From positions 248,001-312,000 of the forward strand of contig CAWGPP010000033.1 in NCBI GenBank assembly GCA_963824545.1: a stretch of DNA of 64,000 bases. Direction: 5' to 3'. The translations under genes were made by a program, and so were the position numbers. Under the pieces are notes generated by a model. That model was not told the DNA's origin, did not search any database, and saw nothing but the letters and a program-made list of their open reading frames with translations. Position 1 is the stretch's first letter, and the number at the start of each line of letters is the position of its first letter. This stretch comes from Bog-532 sp963824545 (lineage in GTDB: Bacteria > Actinomycetota > Actinomycetes > Streptosporangiales > Streptosporangiaceae). This document shows positions 25,940 to 33,482 of the stretch, piece by piece.

Positions 25940-26354
25940 GGTAGCAGCCGGTTCCCGGCCGGGGACGACGCTGCCGCATTCGGCTCCCGGGCGGCAGCGC
26001 GAGCTGAGCTGAGCTATATCGCCACTGGGGCGTCACCGAAGGTCTTTCACTGCCGTCCGGTAAACACCCGCCTAACGGCGCACCCTCTGATGATGGTGAC
26101 GGCACGGGGGATTGCGCTTGCATTGGCATATATGCTCGCTGACCTGGGGCGACAGCGGCGATGTCCGTTTGGTTTCCAGGTGTTCGAACAGGACTTCCGT
26201 CCCTACGCGATGTCGCAAGGCGTGCTCGCTTCGTTAAAGGAACCCGGTACGTAGCGGCCGGGGCAAGTCGGTGCACTCGCCGTCGGTTGTCGGCCATCAG
26301 GGCACGGGAGTCGGCCAGCAAACAGGCATCCCGATGATCTGCCAGACTGGGAGT
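25940..26354. other. Intergenic stretch, nothing recognised
   Basis: About 410 bases with no supported gene. Long minus-strand frames here are antisense to the following MntA/HepT genes. Lower GC than flanking coding sequence. Confidence 0.4.
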
Positions 26355-26744
26355 ATGGACGAAGCCAGGGCAGCAGAGGTGATGGCGGAGTCCGCTGCCG
26401 TGCTCAGGAAGGCCGGGGCACGATTCGCCTACCTGCATGGCAGTCGCGCCTATGGGCAGTATCGTCTGGATTCGGACGTTGACATCGCGGCGTACTTCGG
26501 CGGCCAGCCGCCGAATGCGTTCGACATCCTGCTGCCGCCTGGCGCGGACCTCCTGGTGCTCGACCATGCGCCGCTGGAGGTGGCCGGGCGGGTAGCGGCA
26601 CGCGGCAGGCTGCTGTTCGATGATGATCCCGTCAGCCGGGTCCGGTGGGAGGCTACCACTAGGAAGATTTACTTCGACGAACTCCCGCGCATCACCCGCG
26701 CGCACCGGGAGTTCGCGGCCAGTGTCACCGGCAGGCGCGGATAG
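26355..26744 (+). CDS. mntA: MntA-like nucleotidyltransferase antitoxin
   Basis: A 129-residue minimal nucleotidyltransferase. The signature HGSRAYGQYRLDSDVDIAAYF (here spanning residues 28-48) holds the GSRA motif and the two metal-binding Asp residues. In MntA/HepT (type VII) pairs this enzyme neutralises the HEPN toxin by adding AMP units to it. The gene ends 3 bases before the HEPN gene, consistent with an operon. ATG 26355 was chosen over upstream ATGs because the fold begins there. Confidence 0.85.
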   Translation: MDEARAAEVMAESAAVLRKAGARFAYLHGSRAYGQYRLDSDVDIAAYFGGQPPNAFDILLPPGADLLVLDHAPLEVAGRVAARGRLLFDDDPVSRVRWEATTRKIYFDELPRITRAHREFAASVTGRRG

Positions 26745-26747
26745 CCC

Positions 26748-27200
26748 ATGGTAGACGAAGGTCGCGTCCTGCGGCTGCTCCGGAGCATTGCCGACGACAC
26801 CGCCGTCCTGCGGCAGGAAGCCAGAGCCAGCGAGAAGCGCCGCCAGGATCCCATCTGGCTGCGCGGCGTGAAGTACACCTTCGTTACCGCCATCGAGGCC
26901 TGCGTCGACGTCGCGCAGCACGTCTGCGCGACGGAAGGCTGGGGGCCGCCGGCCGACAACGGTGACGCTGTCCGGCTGCTCGGAGAGCACGGAGTCCTTA
27001 CAACTGAGCTGGCTATCTCGATCCGCAAGGCTGTCGGGTTCCGTAACGTACTCGTGCATGACTACATCGAGGTCGATGACTCGATAGTCGTAGACAGGCT
27101 GAAGAGCCTAGGCGACCTTGCGGAATTCGTGCGCCAGGTGGCGGCCTACGTCACTGGTGCGCAGCCCGAGCCTGAGTCGTCGCGCCAGCCGCGTGGCTAG
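26748..27200 (+). CDS. hepT: HepT-like HEPN-domain toxin (DUF86)
   Basis: A 150-residue helical HEPN protein. The RNase motif R-x4-H-x-Y is intact: Arg99, His104 and Tyr106 in FRNVLVHDYIEVD. In the type VII system the Tyr next to this motif is AMPylated by MntA. The N-terminal helices (LLRSIADDTAVLRQEA) and IEACVDVAQHV match DUF86. Both partners appear intact, so this module is probably active. Confidence 0.87.
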   Translation: MVDEGRVLRLLRSIADDTAVLRQEARASEKRRQDPIWLRGVKYTFVTAIEACVDVAQHVCATEGWGPPADNGDAVRLLGEHGVLTTELAISIRKAVGFRNVLVHDYIEVDDSIVVDRLKSLGDLAEFVRQVAAYVTGAQPEPESSRQPRG

Positions 27201-27736
27201 GAGCAGCTCTGGTCCGGGCTGAAGTGAAGGTCATCGCCAGAACAGGGCTAGATCCGTGCACAACATGTGTCATTATCGTTTGCACGGTGGAGCGTCGCTG
27301 CATCCGCAGATGTAGGCCTTGAGCCGCTAACGCCGATTTCCATGCAGCTGATTCGCCCCTCGCGACAGCCTGGCCGAGCGGCCATCTTCGGTGAGTTCGC
27401 CGAGGTCAGTCGGCTCGGGTCAGCGCGTTGGCAACCGCTTTCGTTGTCCCGATCTACCTGCCGGCCTGTCACTTGCTGTCCCGCAGTACTCATCTCGGCG
27501 GGAAGGGACGGTGCCCGGAATGGGTCATGATCATTACGAACGTGCCTGTTTGCTCCCACTGCTGGTTACCGTCGATCAGCTGAACGTGTCGGTCACGGTC
27601 GCATAACAACTGCGGTGTTCCATCCACACAGCGATATCGACCTTCACGCCCGGCTGTCGTCGAGCCTATTTCTGCAGGTCAGACGCATTCCTGTCTGTGA
27701 ATCTGTTGCGCTCAACTGGCTGCGTGGAAATCCGCG
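27201..27736. other. Non-coding stretch with PIN-gene and cassette-leader relics
   Basis: No intact gene in 535 bases. At 27233-27260 the plus strand reads IARTGLDP, identical to a segment of the VapC protein at 59722. Directly after it (27257-27275) comes ACAACATGTGTCATTATCG, which resembles the leader repeat of the paralogous membrane cassettes at 29355, 30400 and 49300. It looks like a junction of two remnants. Confidence 0.45.
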
Positions 27737-27985
27737 CTAACCAGTCCAGGTGACGTCGAGAATGATGACCGCCCCGGCACCGTCATTTATCAAGTAAGTA
27801 ATCAGGCCAGCTCCGCCGAACTCTGCGCGCCTGACGTAAGGATCGCTGGTGGGGAATGTCCGGAGCGGTTCGTCCGGGTAATCGACGACGTCTGCCATGA
27901 CCTGGATCAGGCCGTCGAACGCTAAACCTGGAAGCCCCTGCATCTGCTTGAGTGCCCGGGCGCTCAATTCGGCTCGGTAGGTCAC
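27737..27985 (-). CDS. RelE/ParE-like toxin
   Basis: An 82-residue basic protein with the compact RelE/ParE look: VTYRAELSARALKQMQGLPG, then RTFPTSDPYVRRAEFGGAGL and a final beta-strand pair (ITYLINDGAGAVIILDVTW). The start GTG overlaps the stop of the upstream gene by GTGA, so translation is coupled. Upstream is a DUF6247 protein, a frequent partner of such toxins in actinomycetes. Confidence 0.7.
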   Translation of the reverse strand: MTYRAELSARALKQMQGLPGLAFDGLIQVMADVVDYPDEPLRTFPTSDPYVRRAEFGGAGLITYLINDGAGAVIILDVTWTG

Positions 27986-28290
27986 CGCCGCCGATCCCGG
28001 ACCGCGGTGACTCGCCCGGCCCAATCGGGAATTGCTTCGGTGACCGGTACGGTTGAGCCCGTTCCATCCCGTACGGCCGCGAGCTCCTCGTAATAGCCCG
28101 GCTGGCTAGCAGCGACGACAGTCAGGCTCCACACGTGCAGCATGCGGCGCAGCTGCTCATAACCGGCCGGATCGTGGGCAGCATCCACTGCCAGGTGATA
28201 CTGACGCAGGAACTCTTCTCGCTCCCGCTCGGGAAGATCTCTCAGGATCACCAGCGGATCGGAGGGGTCCTCCACCGGCTGTGCGGTCAT
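27982..28290 (-). CDS. DUF6247 family protein, probable antitoxin
   Basis: A 102-residue protein with PSDPLVILRDLPEREREEFLRQY and LRRMLHVWSLTVVAASQPGYYEEL, the pattern of DUF6247. It is translationally coupled (GTGA) to the RelE/ParE-like gene. Antitoxin function is inferred from gene pairing only. Confidence 0.75.
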   Translation of the reverse strand: MTAQPVEDPSDPLVILRDLPEREREEFLRQYHLAVDAAHDPAGYEQLRRMLHVWSLTVVAASQPGYYEELAAVRDGTGSTVPVTEAIPDWAGRVTAVRDRRR

Positions 28291-28367
28291 GGTCCGTAGC
28301 CTACGCCCGGCGCCCTGCGCAAACCTGCTACCGCGTCAGAGGCGGCCGGGAAAGAAGAGAACCAGTC

Positions 28368-28703
28368 ATGGAGGTCACCCGCACGGCCGGCAATGCGACC
28401 AAGGGCCCGGCGGACGAGACCACGGGCGCCCAGGCGCCGCTGGGCATCCCCCTCTCTGTCCAGATCAGCGACCTACGGCTCTACGGCTCCCGGGGCCCAG
28501 GCGGCACATACCGGGAAATGCCGGTCCCAGACAGGTTCCGGCACGTCCCGGCGGCCCTACCCGCCGACGCGGTGCTGAACGTGGCGCAGATGTACTCGCG
28601 GCTCGCCGGCGACATTCACTCCGGCGATACAAGTAACGTGCCCGATTTCAGCGACGCCGTCCACGCGCACAGACTGCTCGACACGATCAGGTCATCACGG
28701 TGA
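28368..28703 (+). pseudogene. C-terminal remnant of a Gfo/Idh/MocA oxidoreductase
   Basis: A 111-codon frame. The last 50 residues (AVLNVAQMYSRLAGDIHSGD, VPDFSDAVHAHRLLDTI) match the C-terminal end of Gfo/Idh-type NAD-dependent sugar dehydrogenases; the preceding 50 resemble the barrel face of that domain. The N-terminal Rossmann fold and catalytic lysine are missing, replaced by about 25 unrelated residues. Likely a truncated relic, even though a plausible ribosome binding site precedes the ATG. Confidence 0.6.
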
Positions 28704-28756
28704 CCTGCGGGAGACACCCAAATGGTTGTCCTTCTCCCCGGCCGCGCCGCCCGCCG

Positions 28757-29038
28757 CTACCTCACCGGCATCGCCGTATCAGCGTCTGCTACCGGCCAAG
28801 CGGCGGCCACCGATGAGGAGCGTGGCTGATCTCTTTGCGTGGCATGAGGCAGCCGAGGATCAGCGCCGCAGGCCACCCGACTGGGATCGTGTTCAGGCAG
28901 ATGACCAGCCCGAGGCCTTCCACCTGGCGGGGTGATCCAGGCGATGGCGATCACGGTGGGCAGGATGTAGACCGCAGCCAGCCCGTCAATGACCGCCAGC
29001 CAGAAGAGCCAGCTGTCCGCGATCACTGCGGGAATCAC
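28757..29038 (-). pseudogene. Superinfection-immunity-like membrane protein, copy A, frameshifted
   Basis: The frame begins with GTG 29038 (VIPAVIADSWLFWLAVIDGL, AAVYILPTVIAI) and matches copies B and C. A 10-base insertion near 28928-28938 then shifts the frame, so the second helix (LNTIPVGWPAALIL in copy B) is only present in another frame. The two-helix pattern YILPT..LN...GW resembles the superinfection-immunity (T4 Imm-like) family. Confidence 0.6.
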
Positions 29039-29327
29039 CGCCGGGCCCGTCGGTGATGTGCCGGATCTCGCTGGCATCCCGGAAACAGCACGGGTAGAGC
29101 AGTTCCCCGTCCGCCGTCCCGGCCGGGGCCGGACTGCCGTCGTCCAGCATGGCCAGCTCGCGGGCTTCCACACATACGTGCCACTCGTCCGGCCCGCACT
29201 GACCTAGAATTGACCCCGGCAGCCAAGGCCATTCCGACCGGTCGCCCAGCTCTTCCTGCAGGCTGCACGGGTAGCGGACCACTACCAGACTGTCATCGGG
29301 GAACCTGCCGTCATTGTCCTCGCCCAT
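28986..29327 (-). CDS. Cassette gene 1, copy A: conserved hypothetical
   Basis: A 113-residue hydrophilic protein. The conserved core is FPDDSLVVVRYP, WPWLPGSILGQCGPDEWHVCV, LDDGSPAPAGTADGELLYPC and CFRDASEIR. Copies B and C share parts of it. The start ATG follows AAGGAG by 6 bases, and that site is buried in a hairpin. Relative to copy C, one base is missing near the end of the core, so this copy reads past the normal GTGA junction and overlaps gene 2 in another frame. Function unknown. Confidence 0.65.
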   Translation of the reverse strand: MGEDNDGRFPDDSLVVVRYPCSLQEELGDRSEWPWLPGSILGQCGPDEWHVCVEARELAMLDDGSPAPAGTADGELLYPCCFRDASEIRHITDGPGGDSRSDRGQLALLAGGH

Positions 29328-29330
29328 GTC

Positions 29331-29347
29331 GGCTCCTTCATGGAGCC
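29331..29347 (-). promoter_or_regulatory. Hairpin covering the ribosome binding site, copy A leader
   Basis: GGCTCC and GGAGCC arms flank ATGAA on the coding strand, so the AAGGAG ribosome binding site is paired. Upstream lies the conserved leader TTGCGATAATGACACACATT shared with the other copies. Confidence 0.5.
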
Positions 29348-29565
29348 ACCCGGACAATGTGTGTCATTATCGCAACCTCGGTGGGCCCAGGTTGCATTTG
29401 CATATAAGCCTCTGAACTGCGAAGACACCTTTGAGTCACTGCCGTGGCCTAGTTTGCCGTTCGTGAAGGATGACTGCGTACTTGTCTTCACGGTCTGGCG
29501 TGCCGCTCGCAGGCATGGTTCCGCTTTGTCCGGAACCCGGTGACGGGCGCGGCTATTGTCGGTCC

Positions 29566-29829
29566 ATGCCGCGTGTCAGCGCGTTTTACGGGGTCGTGAT
29601 CTACATGTACTGGAACGAGCGGGATCACCCGGTGGCGCACTTTCACGCCTATCATGCTGGCCGCCGTGCCTCGGTCTCGGCGGCCGGGGAGGTGCTGGCC
29701 GGCAGTCTCGACCCCAGAGCTCTTCAGTTCGTCCGGGAATGGGCCGTCCTCCGCCGTAGTGAGATCCTGGCGAACTGGGAGCGGGCGCGGCGGAACGAGA
29801 CCCTGCTTGGTATCGATCCGCTGGCGTAA
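29566..29829 (+). CDS. DUF4160 protein
   Basis: An 87-residue protein: MPRVSAFYGVVIYMYWNERDH, then HPVAHFHAYHAG and LANWERARRNE, all typical of DUF4160. It is followed 10 bases later by a DUF2442 gene, the usual partner; the pair is regarded as toxin-antitoxin-like. Confidence 0.87.
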   Translation: MPRVSAFYGVVIYMYWNERDHPVAHFHAYHAGRRASVSAAGEVLAGSLDPRALQFVREWAVLRRSEILANWERARRNETLLGIDPLA

Positions 29830-29839
29830 TATCAAGACC

Positions 29840-30109
29840 GTGGACGAGAACTACCTGCCCGTCGTCGTGGGTGTCGCCGTGGTCGGTGACCGCGTGCTCC
29901 GCCTCCTCTTCAGCGACGGCACAGCCGGAGACGTCGATTTCTCCGCCGAACGGTGGACCGGTGTCCTTGCGCCGCTAAACGACCCCGCCTATTTCGCCGA
30001 GGTCACCGTCGACTTGGAGGCTGGAACCCTCGTGTGGCCTGGCGGCATCGACCTGGCCCCCGAACCGCTCTACGAACAGGCCAAGGCACACCCGCTCCTC
30101 GCAGCGTAG
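29840..30109 (+). CDS. DUF2442 protein
   Basis: An 89-residue DUF2442 protein (VVVGVAVVGDRVLRLLFSDG, then VDFSAERWTGVLAPLNDPAYFAEV and GTLVWPGGIDLAPEPLY). Starts with GTG, 10 bases after the DUF4160 stop. Probable DNA-binding or partner protein of that toxin-antitoxin-like pair. Confidence 0.87.
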   Translation: MDENYLPVVVGVAVVGDRVLRLLFSDGTAGDVDFSAERWTGVLAPLNDPAYFAEVTVDLEAGTLVWPGGIDLAPEPLYEQAKAHPLLAA

Positions 30110-30269
30110 AGCCAGCCGCCAGGCATACCGTTGCGAAAAGAAAGCGGCGGTTGAGAAATCTTCGCACCTCGAATGTGCGTCATCTTGACCCACGCTTTCG
30201 GGCGCTACAGCCACTTCGTCTGTGGTCTTGCCCGATGGAGCCGTCACTACGACTGCGGACCCTCCGGGG

Positions 30270-30362
30270 TTCCCGAACAGCCAGGTCGCCCCGGCCGACG
30301 GGGGGCTAACGTCGCCCAGCAGGGCCAGATCGCGGGCCTCTATACATACGCCGCTCGTCCAT
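30270..30362 (-). pseudogene. Degenerate cassette gene 1, copy D
   Basis: The leader motif (GATAATGACACACATTGTCC), GAAGGAG and the start codon are conserved with copies A and B. The coding part is deleted after four codons and resumes out of frame (VCIEARDLALLGDVSPP in another frame). The left hairpin arm has also mutated (GGCTCG). Confidence 0.6.
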
Positions 30363-30697
30363 GCCGGCTCCTTCGCCGAGCCGCCCGGACAACGGACAAT
30401 GTGTGTCATTATCGCAACCTCGGCGGATTGTGCCGATATGCACAGGTTTAGAAACTTGCCCAGTCACGGGTTTTGAGATGGCAACCGCAACGGTCACCTC
30501 TGCCAATAACCGCTACTGTAAGGACGCCGAACCTGACCCGTCCCGCGACGGCATCAGATATTCAGCGCCTCCCTGCCGATTCGGCGCGGCTGGCAGCTGG
30601 GCCGATTACTTGGGTGATTGCACGCGGATTATCCAGATATGGCCGCACCACTGCCGCTTGTTACACACCGAGGGCGGATTTCCTGGCAGGCGTCGGG

Positions 30698-30862
30698 TAT
30701 TGGAGGCTGGCGCCGCGGCTCACCGATCCGTCGGCATGCGGCACGGCATCCTTCGATGCCCTCAGCGTAGTGGTGCCCTCCGTGCCCGGCTTCGGGTTTT
30801 CGCGCCCTCCGCCGACGGGCGGGCTGACCCGCCACCAGGTCGCGGAGGTGGTGCACCAGCAT
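30698..30862 (+). pseudogene. Epoxide hydrolase remnant
   Basis: A segment reading YWRLAPRLTDPSACGTASFD, then ALSVVVPSVPGFGFSRPPP and GGLTRHQVAE. This matches the epoxide hydrolase region before the nucleophile (..LTDP.. FDVVVPSLPGFGFS..). Neither the catalytic Asp nor the N-terminal part is present in frame. Confidence 0.6.
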
Positions 30863-30966
30863 CTCGATCCTGGTCGCGGAACAGTGATACGGCCGTTGCA
30901 GCGGAACGGGCGGGCGCTTGTGAGGATCATCAAGGGTCCCGTAACAGCTTTGTCAGATGCTGCCGG

Positions 30967-31344
30967 TCACTGTCCGTGCTTCGTACAGGCGGCGGACAGC
31001 CGCTGGTAGAACCAGACGGTCTGGTATCCGTCGGTACCCCGCGCGGTGAGTAGCTGCACGGCCAGATCGACGTAGGCCGTCCCGGCGTTGCGCAGGTCCG
31101 GCCAGCGCGAGTTGGCGAACTCGGCGCGGATCTTCGGGTAGTCGGTCGCAGGGACATCTTGCGTGCTCAACGGGTACGCGCAGGCGACGAGGCCGCTATC
31201 TTGCGGCGTGCCGTGGTGGGTACTGCCGAGCACGCCGATGAGCAAGGCGGGGATCACTGCGGCGGTGCCGATCGTGAAGCGGCGCGTGCGGGTAGAGAGA
31301 TTCCTGATCGCCGGGGGCCGGTGTGCGGCGAGGCGGTCGAACAT
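30967..31344 (-). CDS. Small membrane-anchored or secreted hypothetical protein
   Basis: A 125-residue frame with a basic N-terminus, one hydrophobic segment (FTIGTAAVIPALLIGVLG, about residues 23-40), then an extracytoplasmic-looking domain with two Cys (VACAYPLSTQDV and SAACTKHG). No family recognised. AGGA lies about 11 bases upstream. Located beside two other small envelope genes, perhaps a local cell-envelope group. Confidence 0.6.
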   Translation of the reverse strand: MFDRLAAHRPPAIRNLSTRTRRFTIGTAAVIPALLIGVLGSTHHGTPQDSGLVACAYPLSTQDVPATDYPKIRAEFANSRWPDLRNAGTAYVDLAVQLLTARGTDGYQTVWFYQRLSAACTKHGQ

Positions 31345-31625
31345 TTTGGGTAGTTCCTAATGGTCCGCGCTAGCGCGCGGATGATGAATCTGCCGGCAGC
31401 TGGCCGGATGGCAGGTTGGCCCGGGTATCGCGGCCTGCCTGGCACTTCGGGCCCTGGGGCCACCGCCGGGCAAGTGGTTCCACCGTGCTGGGCGGCGCCG
31501 GCTGACCGCCGCACATGCAGGCCCACGGCTGGCCACACGACGGCCCGCAGGATCCGCGGCTGGCCCGGATGGGGCTGCCCTGCTGCGGCGAGCCCTAGCC
31601 GTCGGGATGGAGCGGCGGGCAGGCG

Positions 31626-32411
31626 TCAGCGGACGTGGAACTCGCGGGCGGCGATGCCGCTGAAATTTGGTGGGCTGCCGATCGGGCTGGTGACAACGTA
31701 GTCGCCCGCTGTGAGCCGTACCGTGGCGTAGGCCGGACGGTCGCCGTCGGGTTGAGCGGCCACGACGATGTCGGCGATCGTAGTCAGGTCGACCTTGTTC
31801 GCCCGGATGGCAGCCAGCGTGTAGTGTGCCCCCGGCCTGACCCGCCCGACGAGCAGGATGAAGCCGGCCTTGGCCGCCGGGGAGCGGTTGGTGAACGAGA
31901 CGCTCGCCGTTCCGGCCGGCAGCGTGGGCGGCACGCCGGTGAGTCCGGTCGCGGTGTTCGTTATGTCAAGCCGGGTGAACCCGCACGCGCCGTGTCCCCA
32001 CTGGTCGAACGAGGTGAGAGCGGCCTCCTGTGCGGCCGTCGGGTCCACTGGAGTGCCGTTGCTGGTCGCGGTCATCATCGCGCGCACGATGGCGACGTCG
32101 GAATCGAGCGAGACGGGCACGTTCGCGGCCAGCATCTGCAGCCGCGGCGCTGCGGTCGCCGCCCAGCTGCGCAGCTGCGCAGCCGATGGGGTGCCGCCGG
32201 AGCCGCCGCCGGGGTAGGTGAGCACGGACTGGTCGAACGGGACCAGCCCGGCACACGCCAGGGCGGTCTGCCTGGTTGTCGCGGCGGCTGACGGGTGCGT
32301 GGCGCCTGATGCCGCTGGACCGGAAGAGGATTGCGGCGCCAGGCTGGACGAGCACGCCGTCACCGCGATGGCGGCGGCGGCGCAGACCGCGGCGAACCGG
32401 ATGCGGAACAT
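31626..32411 (-). CDS. Lipoprotein, hypothetical
   Basis: A 261-residue lipoprotein with signal peptide and lipobox (AAAAIAVTAC, lipidated Cys at residue 20). A Ser/Ala/Thr-rich spacer follows, then a globular domain ending in AAREFHVR. AGGGAG precedes the ATG by 5 bases. No family recognised; the C-terminal half has alternating beta-like segments (ATVRLTAGDYVVTSP). Anchored to the outer face of the membrane. Confidence 0.8.
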   Translation of the reverse strand: MFRIRFAAVCAAAAIAVTACSSSLAPQSSSGPAASGATHPSAAATTRQTALACAGLVPFDQSVLTYPGGGSGGTPSAAQLRSWAATAAPRLQMLAANVPVSLDSDVAIVRAMMTATSNGTPVDPTAAQEAALTSFDQWGHGACGFTRLDITNTATGLTGVPPTLPAGTASVSFTNRSPAAKAGFILLVGRVRPGAHYTLAAIRANKVDLTTIADIVVAAQPDGDRPAYATVRLTAGDYVVTSPIGSPPNFSGIAAREFHVR

Positions 32412-32458
32412 GACAACTCCCTGAGGGTGCAAGATCGAACGGGGTCCTGGTGCGGGGG

Positions 32459-32806
32459 TCAGCTGGCCGAGGCGTGCGGCTGGCTGGCTCGGCTGGCGCG
32501 GGCGGCGACCGCGGTCAGCAGGAGCGCGGTCAGGCTGACTGCCAGCCCGGCCAGCGCCCCGGCGCTGCTCACGGCCATCGCGATCAGCGCGGAGACGACG
32601 TTGACGGCGCTGGCGGCGAGGGCCGCCGGCGCGCCCCAGGCACGCCAGCGCAGCATGCCGTAGACAGCGGCGAGGCCAAGCAGTCCGAGCAGCGGTGCGA
32701 GCACGCGGACCGCCGCGGAATGACCGCCGCCGCCCAGCGCAGAGCCGACGTCCATCAGCGAGATGAGCGTGAGGGCGGCGGCAGCGATCCAGCGAACCAC
32801 CTTCAT
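32459..32806 (-). CDS. Small multi-helix membrane protein, hypothetical
   Basis: A 115-residue protein that is almost entirely hydrophobic, with about four helices (WIAAAALTLISLMDVG; VRVLAPLLGLLGLAAVYGML; LAASAVNVVSALIAMAV; GLAVSLTALLLTAVAA). A strong AGGAGG lies 6 bases upstream of ATG 32806. It precedes the lipoprotein gene on the same strand and is probably cotranscribed. Function unknown. Confidence 0.75.
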   Translation of the reverse strand: MKVVRWIAAAALTLISLMDVGSALGGGGHSAAVRVLAPLLGLLGLAAVYGMLRWRAWGAPAALAASAVNVVSALIAMAVSSAGALAGLAVSLTALLLTAVAARASRASQPHASAS

Positions 32807-32892
32807 GGGAACCTCCTGTATCAGGCGTCCCGGCCGGTACCGGGAACAGCGATGCAGGAATCGTCCGTCCGGCTACGTTCCCGTGCCCAGGG

Positions 32893-33379
32893 ATGGCGGT
32901 CACGACGGCTTCCCCGGCACGCGGGAGGATTTCCCGGACCGGCGGGAACGCAGGCCGTTGCGCAGGCGTGCCGATAGTGGGCATCGTTATCCCCATAGTT
33001 ACAACGACGCGCACTCAGCTCAGCGCCCGGTCCTCCCGGCGCTGTCAGGCGTGGGCCGCGGCGGCGGCGCTGCTGATCACAATGGCGGGCGTAGTCATCA
33101 CGGCGGTCGCGCTGCTGCAGGCCACGGCCGCGCCGGGCGACTACCGCGACGGCCTGCTGACCTCGATCAGCTACGCGGTGCCGTACGCGGTCACCGGCGC
33201 GTTCCTCATCGTCCGGCGGCCCGATCTGCCGTTCGGCTGGCTGCTATCCGGCGCGGCGCTGCTCGCTGCGGTCGGCTCGGCGACCGCCGCGCTTGTGTAT
33301 CTGGCGGTCAGTCATGGGGCAAGCGAGCGGCTGGCGCTCGTCGTCTACGCGACGTCGGCGACCAGCGTCTTGCCGCTAG
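32893..33379 (+). pseudogene. Sensor histidine kinase, 5' part, interrupted by insertion
   Basis: The N-terminal membrane region of a histidine kinase: helices WAAAAALLITMAGVVITAVA, LLTSISYAVPYAVTGAFLIV and LPFGWLLSGAALLAAVG. The frame breaks at LPL, where a CTAG site carries a 3.9-kb composite insertion. Joining this codon to 37293 restores ..TSVLPLAVQGLVNVRFPSG.., typical of this kinase type. The exact start is uncertain (ATG 32893, or GTG 32977). Confidence 0.85.
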
Positions 33380-33478
33380 GAGGCCGCTGAATAACCCTGT
33401 TTCCGATCATGAAGCAATCCACTGACCTGCGGTTTTGCAAAGTTGATCACGGCAAAATGGGCCTTTTTCAGCAGGCTC
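33380..33478. mobile_element. 99-bp MITE-like element with IS1182-type ends
   Basis: Bounded by CTAG on both sides (33376-33379 and 33479-33482). The left end GAGGCCGCTGAATAA and right end TTTTTCAGCAGGCTC are imperfect inverted repeats, matching the ends of the IS1182-type element at 35403-37288. It has no coding capacity and is probably a non-autonomous derivative. Confidence 0.7.
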
Positions 33479-33482
33479 CTAG

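Noticed and set aside
25857..27059. A 400-codon minus-strand frame
   Set aside because: It is antisense to mntA/hepT, which carry clear catalytic motifs; the minus frame has none.
32412..33014. Extension of the lipoprotein frame upstream to 33014
   Set aside because: The lipobox signal peptide and AGGGAG at 32411 fix the start; the upstream part is antisense to the small membrane protein region and the kinase.
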